Assembly (NCBI GenBank): GCA_037144255.1 | Contig: JBAWXE010000059.1 | Location: forward strand, 1 to 17,044 | Length of the DNA stretch: 17,044 nucleotides | Origin: JBAWXE01 sp037144255 | Lineage (GTDB): Bacteria; Bacteroidota; Bacteroidia; Chitinophagales; Chitinophagaceae | Direction of reading: 5' to 3' | In this document: piece by piece, positions 1 to 6,963 of the stretch | Numbering within the stretch: position 1 is the stretch's first letter | How the letters are laid out: each line of letters begins with the position of its first letter | The notes under the pieces: generated by a model | Told to the model about the DNA's origin: nothing | Databases searched by the model: none | The model's input: only the letters and a program-made list of their open reading frames with translations | Program-made: the position numbers and the translations under genes

Positions 1-704
1 CCACCACCCTCAGATCTGCCCTGTCCGCCCCCTTTCCCTGCTTCTCCTTCCGGTTTGTGCAATCCTTTTATGGCAAAACAAATACTAATAGGTTTACCCA
101 TATCAGCTCTGTCTATTTGTGCTTTTGTATAAAATGCTTTGAATGGTATGGCAGCTTCCCATATCAGTTCATGGTATTCATCATAGCCTATTTTCACTTG
201 TATGCCACATGCATTTTCTTTGCCTACTACCAATGGTCCGTTGCAGTTTTTAAAACCTTCTACAGAGAACTCTCTAGTATTATCCATGGCCATTCTTCGC
301 ATCATACCACTATCACTCATATGCATTCCATCCGGTGCTTTTTTCATTTTCACAGGGCTGGTATTGTTCTCTACAGGGTAATGTATGGCCATGGTCTGAT
401 CTTTGTTGCCGGTACCATCTATCCATATGGTCATACCGGCACGTAGTATTTTTGTTTGGGTGGCTTCATCACCTGCTTCTATAGTTAGATATACATTGTT
501 TTTATCGTTTGTTACAGCATAGCCTACCATAGCTTTGCTGTCATACGAAGGGTATGGCGAAGGCCAGTCTTTACTATCCCCATCCACAGTTATAGGTAGC
601 GATTGCCAAATACCGGATACTCGTTTAGGGGCATGTTTCAATGAGGAGCAAGAAATAACACCACAAATTCCAATACTTAATATAAAAAAATATGTATAAC
701 GCAT
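1..704 (-). CDS. Partial lipoprotein with CBM9/DOMON-like domain (C-terminus outside window)
   Basis: This is an open frame of 234 codons from an ATG at 704 that runs off the left edge without a stop. The N-terminus is a short lipoprotein signal peptide with the lipobox-like VISC at residues 16-19, so Cys19 is the likely lipidated residue and the protein should sit in the outer or inner membrane facing the periplasm. From about residue 37 the pattern ITVDGDSKDWPSP begins a beta-rich module like the carbohydrate-binding family 9 / DOMON-type domains common in Bacteroidota (IWIDGTGNKDQ near residues 93-103 and a W-E-A-A-IPF motif near 186 fit this fold). The tail becomes Gly/Lys rich (KGGGQG) just before the edge. 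Ligand and function are unknown. It is divergent from the large T9SS gene at 1121. The fold is assigned from pattern recognition, not from a profile search. Confidence 0.7.
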   Translation of the reverse strand, partial: MRYTYFFILSIGICGVISCSSLKHAPKRVSGIWQSLPITVDGDSKDWPSPYPSYDSKAMVGYAVTNDKNNVYLTIEAGDEATQTKILRAGMTIWIDGTGNKDQTMAIHYPVENNTSPVKMKKAPDGMHMSDSGMMRRMAMDNTREFSVEGFKNCNGPLVVGKENACGIQVKIGYDEYHELIWEAAIPFKAFYTKAQIDRADMGKPISICFAIKGLHKPEGEAGKGGGQGRSEGG

Positions 705-731
705 GTTTATTATTAAATTGTAAAAATTCAG

Positions 732-747
732 TTTGTAAAAATACAAA
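732..747. repeat. Perfect inverted repeat, 6-bp arms
   Basis: The arms TTTGTA and TACAAA flank four A residues, centred about 35 bp upstream of the minus-strand lipoprotein start at 704. Its size and position fit a small operator, but in AT-rich DNA it may be chance. Confidence 0.3.
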
Positions 748-884
748 TCACTTATAAGATATTATCAGACAATATATTTTTACAGGGGTTTAATAGCTCT
801 GATCATTGAATAATAGATGAAAACACACACATTCTATTGACTGCACTACTGTTTCTTTAATTACAATTGTAAAATATATATAAA

Positions 885-911
885 GTATAATTTATTCTAT
901 TTAAATTATAC
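885..911. repeat. Perfect inverted repeat, 10-bp arms
   Basis: The arms GTATAATTTA (885-894) and TAAATTATAC (902-911) flank a 7-bp spacer in the divergent gap. No T-tract follows on either side, so it does not look like a terminator. It could be an operator or an AU-rich RNA hairpin. Confidence 0.35.
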
Positions 912-1120
912 CCAACTTATTAGCTGCTAGGCTTGTCTTTTAAGAAGGTAGAGAAGAGTTTGTTCGGTATTCCTTTTAGTAGGTATTTTCTATCATAATT
1001 TATTATCTTAGTGCTTCGCGTATAAAATATTTTGTGAAAAATGGCACAAAGATGACCAATATCAGTACAATATAGTTTATAAAATTATCAGAAAAATATT
1101 CGAAGCATAACACATTACGT

Positions 1121-3847
1121 ATGAAAATGAAACTTGTACTATCTTATTCTTTACTATTACTAATGTTGGTTGTTGGCAGCAACAAAGGTCTTGCACAGGT
1201 AAATATTACCAGTGCAGTTACTCCTGCTCAATTAGTACAAACAATAGTAGGAGGTGGCGTAACATATTCTAACATCACATCTGTTTGTCAACCTACTCAA
1301 TGGGGAAGATTTACTGTTACCTCTAGTAATTTAGCTTTGGATAGTGGTATCATTCTTACTTCTGGTACTGCTGCTACTGCAGGTATTAACATAGGTGCTA
1401 ATGCCGTTCCTGTTGGTACTCAGTCTTTTGTCAGCACAGGTTGGGGTACTCCGGGCGATGCTCAATTAAGTGCCAGCATCGGTGCCGGTGCTGCCGGTGG
1501 TTTTGATGCATGTGTTTTACAATTTGATTTCGTTCCTACAGGTGATAGTTTATCTTTTGGTTATGTATTTGCTTCTCAAGAATTTTTAGACTTCTCTTGT
1601 TCTACTGTGAACGATGGTTTCGCTTTCTTCCTTTCAGGTCCGGGTATTGCAGGTACTCCAAATCTTGCATTGGTACCCGGTACTAATATTCCGGTTTGTA
1701 TCAATAGTGTAACCAATCCTGCAGCAGTGAATGTGTTTGGAGCTACTGCCAGTTGTACTGCTATGGGTCCCGGTTCTCCGTTTGCTAATTTATATGTAAA
1801 TAATGCATTCAACCCTACCGGTCCTTTAGGTACTCCTGCCGGCACTTGTACTATCAACTACCCTGGTTTTACACATCCGCTTTTGGCTAAACATGCTGTA
1901 ATTCCTTGCTCTACATATCATATCAAATTGGCTATCGAAGACGTTGGTGATGATATTTATGATTCCGGTGTATTTATTGCAGCTAACAGTTTCAAAACAA
2001 ACGGTGTTACTTTGCAATACAATTCAGATCTAGGTCAAGGTATTCCATATATACAAAGAACTTGTTCTCATGATGGTTCGGCTATCGTACACATCACCAG
2101 ACCACATTCTCAGCCATATGCACAAACAGTATTATTGGGTTATGGTGGTTCTTGTACTCGTAATGTAGATTATAGTCCGGTACCAGATAGTCTTGTTATT
2201 CCTATAGGTGATTCTGATGTATCTTTTATAATACAATTATTGGGTCCACCTTCTACAACTCCTATTCAAACAATCACTATCCTGGCTATAAACCCATGTA
2301 ATGGCTTGCCTACAGATAGTATTGTTATCCCTGTTCATAATGTTTTCCCTACATATACTATCAGTCCTGATACTACAGTGTATTGTGGCGATACGGTAAG
2401 GATGATGGTTTCAGGTATCAATGACTCTGCTTTTGTATACCATTGGGTAGCTAACCCGGCAGCAGTTATAGGTAATCCTACTGATACGATCACCTATTCG
2501 GTGCCATATGTAAATACTACTTATACACTATATGCGGATTATAGCGTATGCCATGACACCATACATTTTAATGCTAACATGCAATATCCTCAATTCACTA
2601 TCAATCCTGATACTACTTTGTATTGCGGTAATACTGTATCTCTGAAATTATCGGGTGATGGTGGCCATGATGGTGGGTATAATTACAATTGGGTAGCTAA
2701 TCCTCCTGCATCTATTACCAGTGCTACAGATACTGTAACAACTTCTAATCCATATGTAACTACTACCTATACTGTAACAGCGGCCCTGAATGGACATTGT
2801 GTTCAGAATTTTAATTTCACATCAAACATTTTGTTACCAAACTTCACCATCCGACCTGATACTACTTTCTGTGCCGGTGATCAATTGCCTATGCAATTGT
2901 ATGGTGGTTATTTAGATCCTGCATACCAATATATATGGTCATGTAATCCTTCTGTCCCTATTATTGGCAGTACAGATACAATCGCATATTGTACACCTCA
3001 ATATCCTACAGATTTTACTGTTATAGCTTCAGTAGATGGTACTCATTGTATAGAAACTTACCATTTCCATGCTTCTATCGATCCATTGCCTACTATCAGT
3101 ATCACTCCTCACGATTTTGAATTCTGTATACATGATTCTATACCTATATATTCTACTACTACTCCTAATTACTTTACAGGCTATTCGTATAGTTGGTATC
3201 CTACTACAGGCTTTAGCAATCCAAATAGTCCAACGCCTAATTACATGGCTCCTGATACCGGCTTGTTCCAATATGTATTAACCGTTACTACTCCTATTGG
3301 ATGTACCGGTAGAGACACTTTGTATATGCACTCACATAATAACATCAAAGTGACATGTGGTCCTGACGAAACAATACATTATGGAGAAAGTGTTCGCTTA
3401 TCAGCTCATGGTGCCATGTATTATACTTGGACACCGGTTACTACTCTCGATAATCCAAACTGGGGTTACCCTATTGCCAATCCTACAGAAACCACTACAT
3501 ACACAGTTATTGGTTTGGGTGAGTATAGTGGTTGTATCGATTCTTCTCATGTAAGAGTGAATGTTATTTACCCTGACCATGGAGTACCTTCTGTTTTCTC
3601 TCCTAATGGGGATGGTAAGAACGATATCTTCAGAATAGTAAATGTGAAATACCACAAATTGTTAGAATTCAGAGTATTCAACCGTTGGGGTGAAGAAGTA
3701 TTCAATACATTGGATCCGGAAGGCGGATGGGATGGTACTTACAATGGCCACCCTGCTGACATAGGTACTTATCATTACCTCATCAGGTTAGAAGCTCCGG
3801 ACGGCACTCCTAAATTAGATGTAGGAGATGTTACACTGATCAGATAA
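1121..3847 (+). CDS. Choice-of-anchor L / Ig-repeat surface protein with gliding-motility-type (T9SS type B) C-terminal domain
   Basis: A 908-aa secreted protein. Residues 1-26 are a Sec signal peptide ending in GLAQ. Residues about 27-295 match the choice-of-anchor L domain seen in Bacteroidota exoproteins: a paired SGIILTSG strand, LQFDFVPTGDSLSFGYVFASQEF and DGFAFFLSGPG. Residues about 300-405 resemble a Calx-beta-like segment. Five Ig/PKD-like repeats of about 80 residues follow (about 411-488, 491-570, 574-654, 657-740, 743-816), each opening with a P-D-T-T-x-x-C-G-type motif and carrying a Y-x-W core. Residues 822-908 are the gliding-motility-associated C-terminal (type B) sorting domain: VFSPNGDGKND, FRVFNRWGEEVF, GWDGTYNG, GTYHYLI. 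Known biology of this tail predicts export by T9SS and surface display or release. The substrate or adhesion target is unknown. ATG 1121 is chosen over ATG 1127; both give a valid signal peptide. No Shine-Dalgarno is visible. Confidence 0.92.
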   Translation: MKMKLVLSYSLLLLMLVVGSNKGLAQVNITSAVTPAQLVQTIVGGGVTYSNITSVCQPTQWGRFTVTSSNLALDSGIILTSGTAATAGINIGANAVPVGTQSFVSTGWGTPGDAQLSASIGAGAAGGFDACVLQFDFVPTGDSLSFGYVFASQEFLDFSCSTVNDGFAFFLSGPGIAGTPNLALVPGTNIPVCINSVTNPAAVNVFGATASCTAMGPGSPFANLYVNNAFNPTGPLGTPAGTCTINYPGFTHPLLAKHAVIPCSTYHIKLAIEDVGDDIYDSGVFIAANSFKTNGVTLQYNSDLGQGIPYIQRTCSHDGSAIVHITRPHSQPYAQTVLLGYGGSCTRNVDYSPVPDSLVIPIGDSDVSFIIQLLGPPSTTPIQTITILAINPCNGLPTDSIVIPVHNVFPTYTISPDTTVYCGDTVRMMVSGINDSAFVYHWVANPAAVIGNPTDTITYSVPYVNTTYTLYADYSVCHDTIHFNANMQYPQFTINPDTTLYCGNTVSLKLSGDGGHDGGYNYNWVANPPASITSATDTVTTSNPYVTTTYTVTAALNGHCVQNFNFTSNILLPNFTIRPDTTFCAGDQLPMQLYGGYLDPAYQYIWSCNPSVPIIGSTDTIAYCTPQYPTDFTVIASVDGTHCIETYHFHASIDPLPTISITPHDFEFCIHDSIPIYSTTTPNYFTGYSYSWYPTTGFSNPNSPTPNYMAPDTGLFQYVLTVTTPIGCTGRDTLYMHSHNNIKVTCGPDETIHYGESVRLSAHGAMYYTWTPVTTLDNPNWGYPIANPTETTTYTVIGLGEYSGCIDSSHVRVNVIYPDHGVPSVFSPNGDGKNDIFRIVNVKYHKLLEFRVFNRWGEEVFNTLDPEGGWDGTYNGHPADIGTYHYLIRLEAPDGTPKLDVGDVTLIR

Positions 3848-3866
3848 TATTTTAAGATACCATAAC

Positions 3867-3900
3867 AAAAAAATCCTGACCATATGGTCAGGATTTTTTT
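3867..3900. terminator. Perfect palindromic bidirectional terminator
   Basis: This is a 34-bp perfect palindrome: seven A, then a GC-containing arm ATCCTGACC, the centre ATAT, the mirrored arm, then seven T. It reads as stem plus T-tract on both strands and lies exactly between two convergent genes (stop at 3847 on plus, stop at 3916 on minus), so it should end both transcripts. Confidence 0.9.
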
Positions 3901-3915
3901 ATGAATTGCATTCAT

Positions 3916-4476
3916 TTACATTCTTGCTCTCCAGGGTATCTCTGTAGCACCATTGATATGCCCTATATACCGTGCTAATACAAACAGAAAATCTGATAAT
4001 CTGTTCAGATACTGCAATACTAATTCCGGCATGTATTCTTCTTGTTCATGCATTTGTACACAGAGTCTTTCAGCCCTTCTGCATACACAACGCGCTACAT
4101 GGCAGGTAGATGCTGCCATATGACCTCCGGGTAGTATGAATGAACGCATCTCAGGTAATTGTTCATTCATCTCATCTATACAGTATTCCAGCCATGTTAC
4201 ATCTGCATCGTGCAGATCAGGTAATTTCATTTTTATATCCTTGTCCGGATTAGTAGCCAATACAGAACCTATAGTAAAAAGTCGGTCTTGTATCTCATGT
4301 ATCCATCCACTTATCTTTTCATTTGCACACATATCATTCACAATACCCAGAAAAGAGTTCAGCTCATCTACAGTGCCATAACTCTCTATGCGAATATGGC
4401 TTTTAGGTACTCGCACACCCCCGATAAGGCTGGTACTACCTTTATCACCTGTTTTTGTATATATCTTGAAACTCAT
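3916..4476 (-). CDS. ATP:cob(I)alamin adenosyltransferase, PduO type
   Basis: A 186-aa cytosolic enzyme that transfers the adenosyl group of ATP to cob(I)alamin, giving coenzyme B12. Family hallmarks are visible in order: the N-terminal ATP-binding motif TKTGDKGSTSL (7-17), RIESYGTVDELNS (29-41), ILPGG (114-118), the arginine-rich HVARCVCRRAERL helix (126-138), and LNRLSDFLFVLAR (157-169) near the C-terminus. Length agrees with single-domain PduO/MMAB proteins. The start lies 10 bp after the stop of the upstream ABC ATPase gene, so the two are very likely co-transcribed; any functional link, such as cobalamin handling, is not shown by the sequence. No B12 riboswitch is visible upstream of the pair. 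Transcription should end at the palindrome at 3867-3900. Confidence 0.95.
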   Translation of the reverse strand: MSFKIYTKTGDKGSTSLIGGVRVPKSHIRIESYGTVDELNSFLGIVNDMCANEKISGWIHEIQDRLFTIGSVLATNPDKDIKMKLPDLHDADVTWLEYCIDEMNEQLPEMRSFILPGGHMAASTCHVARCVCRRAERLCVQMHEQEEYMPELVLQYLNRLSDFLFVLARYIGHINGATEIPWRARM

Positions 4477-4486
4477 ATGCTTACTC

Positions 4487-5206
4487 TTATGCTATTACAA
4501 AATTCCTGTTAGGGCTTGCATTCAATTTATCTGTCTCTACTATACCATCTCTTATACGTATGATACGTTGGGTATAGTTGGCTATATCTTCTTCGTGTGT
4601 TACTAATACTACTGTATTACCACCATCCTGTATCTTACCAAATAACTCCATGATCTCAATAGATGTCTTAGTGTCCAGATTTCCCGTAGGCTCATCTGCT
4701 AATATGAGTGCAGGGTTATTGATCAAGGCTCTTGCTATGGCCACACGCTGGCTTTGTCCACCTGATAGTTCATTAGGGCGGTGATGTGCTCTGTCTCCCA
4801 AACCTACTTTATCCAGCATGGCACGTGCACGTTCTTCTCTTTCTTTTTTATTGGCACCGGAATATATCAGTGGCACAGCTACATTTTCCCATGCTGTGAG
4901 GCGGGGTAGCAAATTGAATTGCTGGAATACAAATCCTATTTCCTGATTTCTTACATCTGCCAGTTCATCATCCTTCATGCCACTTACATCTTGGCCATTC
5001 AGTATGTACTGCCCATCTGTAGGGGTATCCAGACAGCCTAATATATTCATCAAGGTTGATTTGCCCGAACCCGATGGCCCCATCAATGCCACGTACTCAT
5101 TCACATTGATCACTAAGTTGATACCTTTGAGCACAGGTACTGCCTGCTTACCCATAAAGTAGCTTTTCTGTATATTATTCAGGTGTATGATCTCTTTCAT
5201 TGCCAT
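4487..5206 (-). CDS. ABC transporter ATP-binding protein, LolD/MacB-like
   Basis: A 239-aa nucleotide-binding subunit of the LolD/MacB/FtsE-like export group. Visible motifs: Walker A GPSGSGKST (43-51), Q-loop FQQFNLLP (94-101), signature LSGGQSQRVAIARAL (147-161), Walker B LILADEP (167-173) with D-loop GNLD (175-178), and the switch histidine in LVTHEED. It has no membrane segments; it would pair with a permease of the FtsX/MacB type, which is not in this window. The substrate is therefore unknown. Two in-frame ATGs exist, at 5206 and 5200; the second gives the more usual start MKEIIHL and may be the real one. On the minus strand a sequence matching the Bacteroidota -7 element (TATTTTTG, 5235-5242) lies just upstream, but no clear -33 TTTG accompanies it. 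It is the first gene of a pair with the cobalamin adenosyltransferase and divergent from ispE (76-bp gap). Confidence 0.93.
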   Translation of the reverse strand: MAMKEIIHLNNIQKSYFMGKQAVPVLKGINLVINVNEYVALMGPSGSGKSTLMNILGCLDTPTDGQYILNGQDVSGMKDDELADVRNQEIGFVFQQFNLLPRLTAWENVAVPLIYSGANKKEREERARAMLDKVGLGDRAHHRPNELSGGQSQRVAIARALINNPALILADEPTGNLDTKTSIEIMELFGKIQDGGNTVVLVTHEEDIANYTQRIIRIRDGIVETDKLNASPNRNFVIA

Positions 5207-5282
5207 TTAACGCATATTCGGTGATGCTTGTTTTCAAAAATACATATAATTTCACGCATCATTCACTGGTATCTGTCAGCAC

Positions 5283-6095
5283 ATGCTTTGTTTTCCAAAT
5301 TGTAAGATCAATATTGGCTTGTACATCACCCGTAAAAGGGAAGATGGCTACCACGACCTGGAAACTATATTCTATCCGGTACAGTTGCAAGACGCCTTAG
5401 AGGCTGTTCCTGCTACTATAGCTAATACTCACATCAGTGGTAAGGCTGTAGCGGGTAATACTCAGGACAACCTAGTATGGAAGGCATATACGCTATTGCA
5501 GCAACATTACCCTGCACAGGTTCCCCCAATGGATATATACCTGCATAAAGTGATACCTATGGGTGCGGGTCTAGGTGGGGGTTCTGCCGATGGGGCATTT
5601 ATGTTACAACTGCTGAATGATATCTGTGAATTAGGCCTCAGTAAGGAACAATTAGCCTCCTATGCCTTGCAGCTGGGTAGCGATTGCCCTTTCTTTATAT
5701 ACAATACCCCGCAATATGCTACAGGCCGTGGAGAACAGATGAGCCCCATAAATATCGATCTCAGCAGTTATAGTTTACAACTTATTTGCCCGCAGCTACA
5801 TGTGTCTACAGCCAAGGCATTCAGGATGATAAGTCCTAAACCAGCCCCATACGACCTCAGACAATTAGCCTCTCTGCCAATAACAGCATGGAAAGGAACC
5901 ATCTGTAATGATTTTGAAGCAGCTGTGTTTGCCATGCATCCGGAAATAGGTAGCATCAAGCAACAACTATACGATCAGGGGGCAATATATGCTGCTATGA
6001 GTGGTAGCGGATCTGCTGTATATGCAGTAATGTCAAAGGGGAGTAAAGCGCTGATAACCGCTCCTGTGGCTTTCGAACAGGTATATGTACTATAG
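5283..6095 (+). CDS. ispE: 4-diphosphocytidyl-2-C-methyl-D-erythritol kinase
   Basis: A 270-aa GHMP-family kinase that phosphorylates the 2-hydroxyl of CDP-ME in the MEP pathway of isoprenoid synthesis. The N-terminus MLCFPNCKINIGL is the standard IspE start with the catalytic Lys8; DGYHDLETIFYPV (21-33) is the substrate-binding segment. The glycine-rich ATP loop PMGAGLGGGSADGA lies at 92-105, the catalytic aspartate in GSDCPFF (Asp134), and the C-terminal GHMP motif GSGSAVYAV at about 241-249. Length is slightly short of the E. coli enzyme but usual for Bacteroidota. The start at 5283 is fixed by the family N-terminus; an upstream out-of-frame ATG is not relevant. It is transcribed alone, convergent with rpmI-rplT. 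The presence of the gene shows that this organism uses the MEP route rather than mevalonate. Confidence 0.96.
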   Translation: MLCFPNCKINIGLYITRKREDGYHDLETIFYPVQLQDALEAVPATIANTHISGKAVAGNTQDNLVWKAYTLLQQHYPAQVPPMDIYLHKVIPMGAGLGGGSADGAFMLQLLNDICELGLSKEQLASYALQLGSDCPFFIYNTPQYATGRGEQMSPINIDLSSYSLQLICPQLHVSTAKAFRMISPKPAPYDLRQLASLPITAWKGTICNDFEAAVFAMHPEIGSIKQQLYDQGAIYAAMSGSGSAVYAVMSKGSKALITAPVAFEQVYVL

Positions 6096-6104
6096 TACCC
6101 GGCT

Positions 6105-6140
6105 AAAGAAAGAAAAGCCGATACCCAATGGGTACCGGCT
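6105..6140 (-). terminator. Rho-independent terminator of rpmI-rplT
   Basis: Read on the minus strand, an 11-bp arm at 6130-6140 pairs with 6116-6126 (one mismatch) around a 3-nt loop and is followed by a T-rich tail (TTTTCTTTCTTT, 6105-6116). It lies 24 bp past the rplT stop. On the plus strand no T-tract follows, so it is not a good terminator for ispE. Confidence 0.75.
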
Positions 6141-6164
6141 GTATAAAGAGGTAATTGAGTAAAA

Positions 6165-6509
6165 CTATTTTACTTGTGCCACCAATTTCTTGAATGATTC
6201 AGGCTCGTTCATAGCCAGATCAGCCAATACTTTACGGTTCAGTTCGATGCCTTTAGCACCTAACTTGCCCATGAACTGTGAATAGCTCAAACCTTCTTCA
6301 CGAACAGCAGCGTTGATACGTACTATCCATAAGCTACGGTAATCGCGTTTTTTCAGTTTACGACCTACAAACTTGTAGCCCAAACCTTTCTCCAACACGT
6401 TTTTGGCAACGGTATAGACGTTTTTACGTTTACCGTAGAAGCCTTTCGCTTGATGTAATATTTTTTTCCTTCTGGCGCGCGATGCAACCGCATTTTTTGA
6501 ACGTGGCAT
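6165..6509 (-). CDS. rplT: 50S ribosomal protein L20
   Basis: A 114-aa protein with the full L20 pattern: basic N-terminal extension MPRSKNAVASRARRKKIL, then KGFYGKRKNVY (23-33), KKRDYRSLWIVRINAA (58-73), and the globular C-terminus with GLSYSQFMGKL and ELNRKVLADLA. L20 binds 23S rRNA early in 50S assembly and in many bacteria represses its own operon. Length is normal. It is the second gene after rpmI, 124 bp downstream. Two copies of a 10-bp repeat and a small hairpin lie in that spacer and might be part of translational control, which is inference. Transcription should stop at the hairpin at 6105-6140. Confidence 0.97.
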   Translation of the reverse strand: MPRSKNAVASRARRKKILHQAKGFYGKRKNVYTVAKNVLEKGLGYKFVGRKLKKRDYRSLWIVRINAAVREEGLSYSQFMGKLGAKGIELNRKVLADLAMNEPESFKKLVAQVK

Positions 6510-6525
6510 ATCTCTATGTATTTAA

Positions 6526-6554
6526 AACCGCTGTTCCTTGAGAGAACCGCTGTT
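6526..6554 (-). repeat. Two 10-bp direct repeats in the rplT leader
   Basis: On the minus strand AACAGCGGTT occurs twice (6545-6554 and 6526-6535), 19 bp apart, directly upstream of the rplT ATG at 6509. In the spacer between rpmI and rplT there is also a hairpin (6605-6623, arms CATACC/GGTATG). No function is known; a protein- or RNA-binding site for L20 feedback is possible. Confidence 0.4.
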
Positions 6555-6633
6555 TTGTTTATTTAAAATTTTATATCAAAAAACTCCAAGATCATTACTC
6601 TTTACATACCCTTATCAGGTATGTGCCGAGCAA

Positions 6634-6831
6634 CTATCCCATACACAACATACGAGTAACCAGGTTCATGTTCGATGGGTGAACAAGGCCGTGGATACGC
6701 AAATGGCGTTTACGGGTCTTAGATTTTTTGGTCAACAGGTGACTTTTAAAAGCCTTATATCTACGGATCTTTCCGGTACCTGTAACTGTAAATGTTTTTT
6801 TGGCACGTGAGTGCGTCTTCATCTTTGGCAT
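6634..6831 (-). CDS. rpmI: 50S ribosomal protein L35
   Basis: A 65-aa small basic ribosomal protein of the large subunit. The sequence begins MPKMKTHSRAKKTF and contains TGTGKIRRYKAFKSHLLTKKSKTRKR, the diagnostic L35 block, then the C-terminal RMLCMG. An ATG 39 bp further upstream (6870) is in frame but would add 13 residues foreign to the family and would lie above the -7 promoter element, so 6831 is the start. It leads a two-gene operon with rplT. In most bacteria infC (IF3) precedes rpmI; here the next gene upstream is an unrelated T9SS protein, so the usual infC-rpmI-rplT arrangement is broken. Confidence 0.95.
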   Translation of the reverse strand: MPKMKTHSRAKKTFTVTGTGKIRRYKAFKSHLLTKKSKTRKRHLRIHGLVHPSNMNLVTRMLCMG

Positions 6832-6850
6832 GGCCGAGAATTTGGGATGG

Positions 6851-6881
6851 CAAAGGTAATCTAATTTCAAAATTTACCAAA
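6851..6881 (-). promoter_or_regulatory. Bacteroidota-type promoter of rpmI-rplT
   Basis: On the minus strand TTTG (6878-6881) and TACCTTTG (6851-6858) are separated by exactly 19 nt, matching the known Bacteroidota -33/-7 consensus TTTG-N19-TAnnTTTG. Transcription would begin a few bases downstream, leaving only a very short leader before the rpmI ATG at 6831. Confidence 0.65.
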
Positions 6882-6963
6882 ATTAATTGCAGAATTAATG
6901 CGGGCGGGCTTTGAAGAGGCCAAAGCTACGCTTTTTTAATGATATATTATATTTTATTAGCTA

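Larger units (their letters stand above)
705..1120. other. Divergent AT-rich intergenic region
   Basis: This 416-bp gap separates two divergent genes and must hold promoters in both directions. It is strongly AT-rich and has no credible ORF, tRNA or structured RNA that I can see. I found no clean TTTG-N19-TAnnTTTG promoter on either strand. It contains two perfect inverted repeats (732-747 and 885-911, listed separately). Confidence 0.5.

Noticed and set aside
57..446. 129-codon plus-strand open frame at the left edge
   Set aside because: It is antisense to the lipoprotein gene, which has a signal peptide and recognisable module; the plus-strand product is low-information aromatic sequence.
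3901..5282. Cobalamin riboswitch for the adenosyltransferase pair
   Set aside because: The region upstream of the pair is only 76 bp and is shared with ispE; no B12-box-like sequence is visible.
6832..6870. 13-residue N-terminal extension of L35
   Set aside because: It is not part of the L35 family and its ATG lies upstream of the -7 promoter element and start region.
6908..6937. Hairpin GCTTTG/CAAAGC followed by a T-run on the plus strand
   Set aside because: No plus-strand gene ends nearby; the stem is only six bases and on the minus strand, where a terminator for the frameshifted gene would be needed, no T-tract follows.
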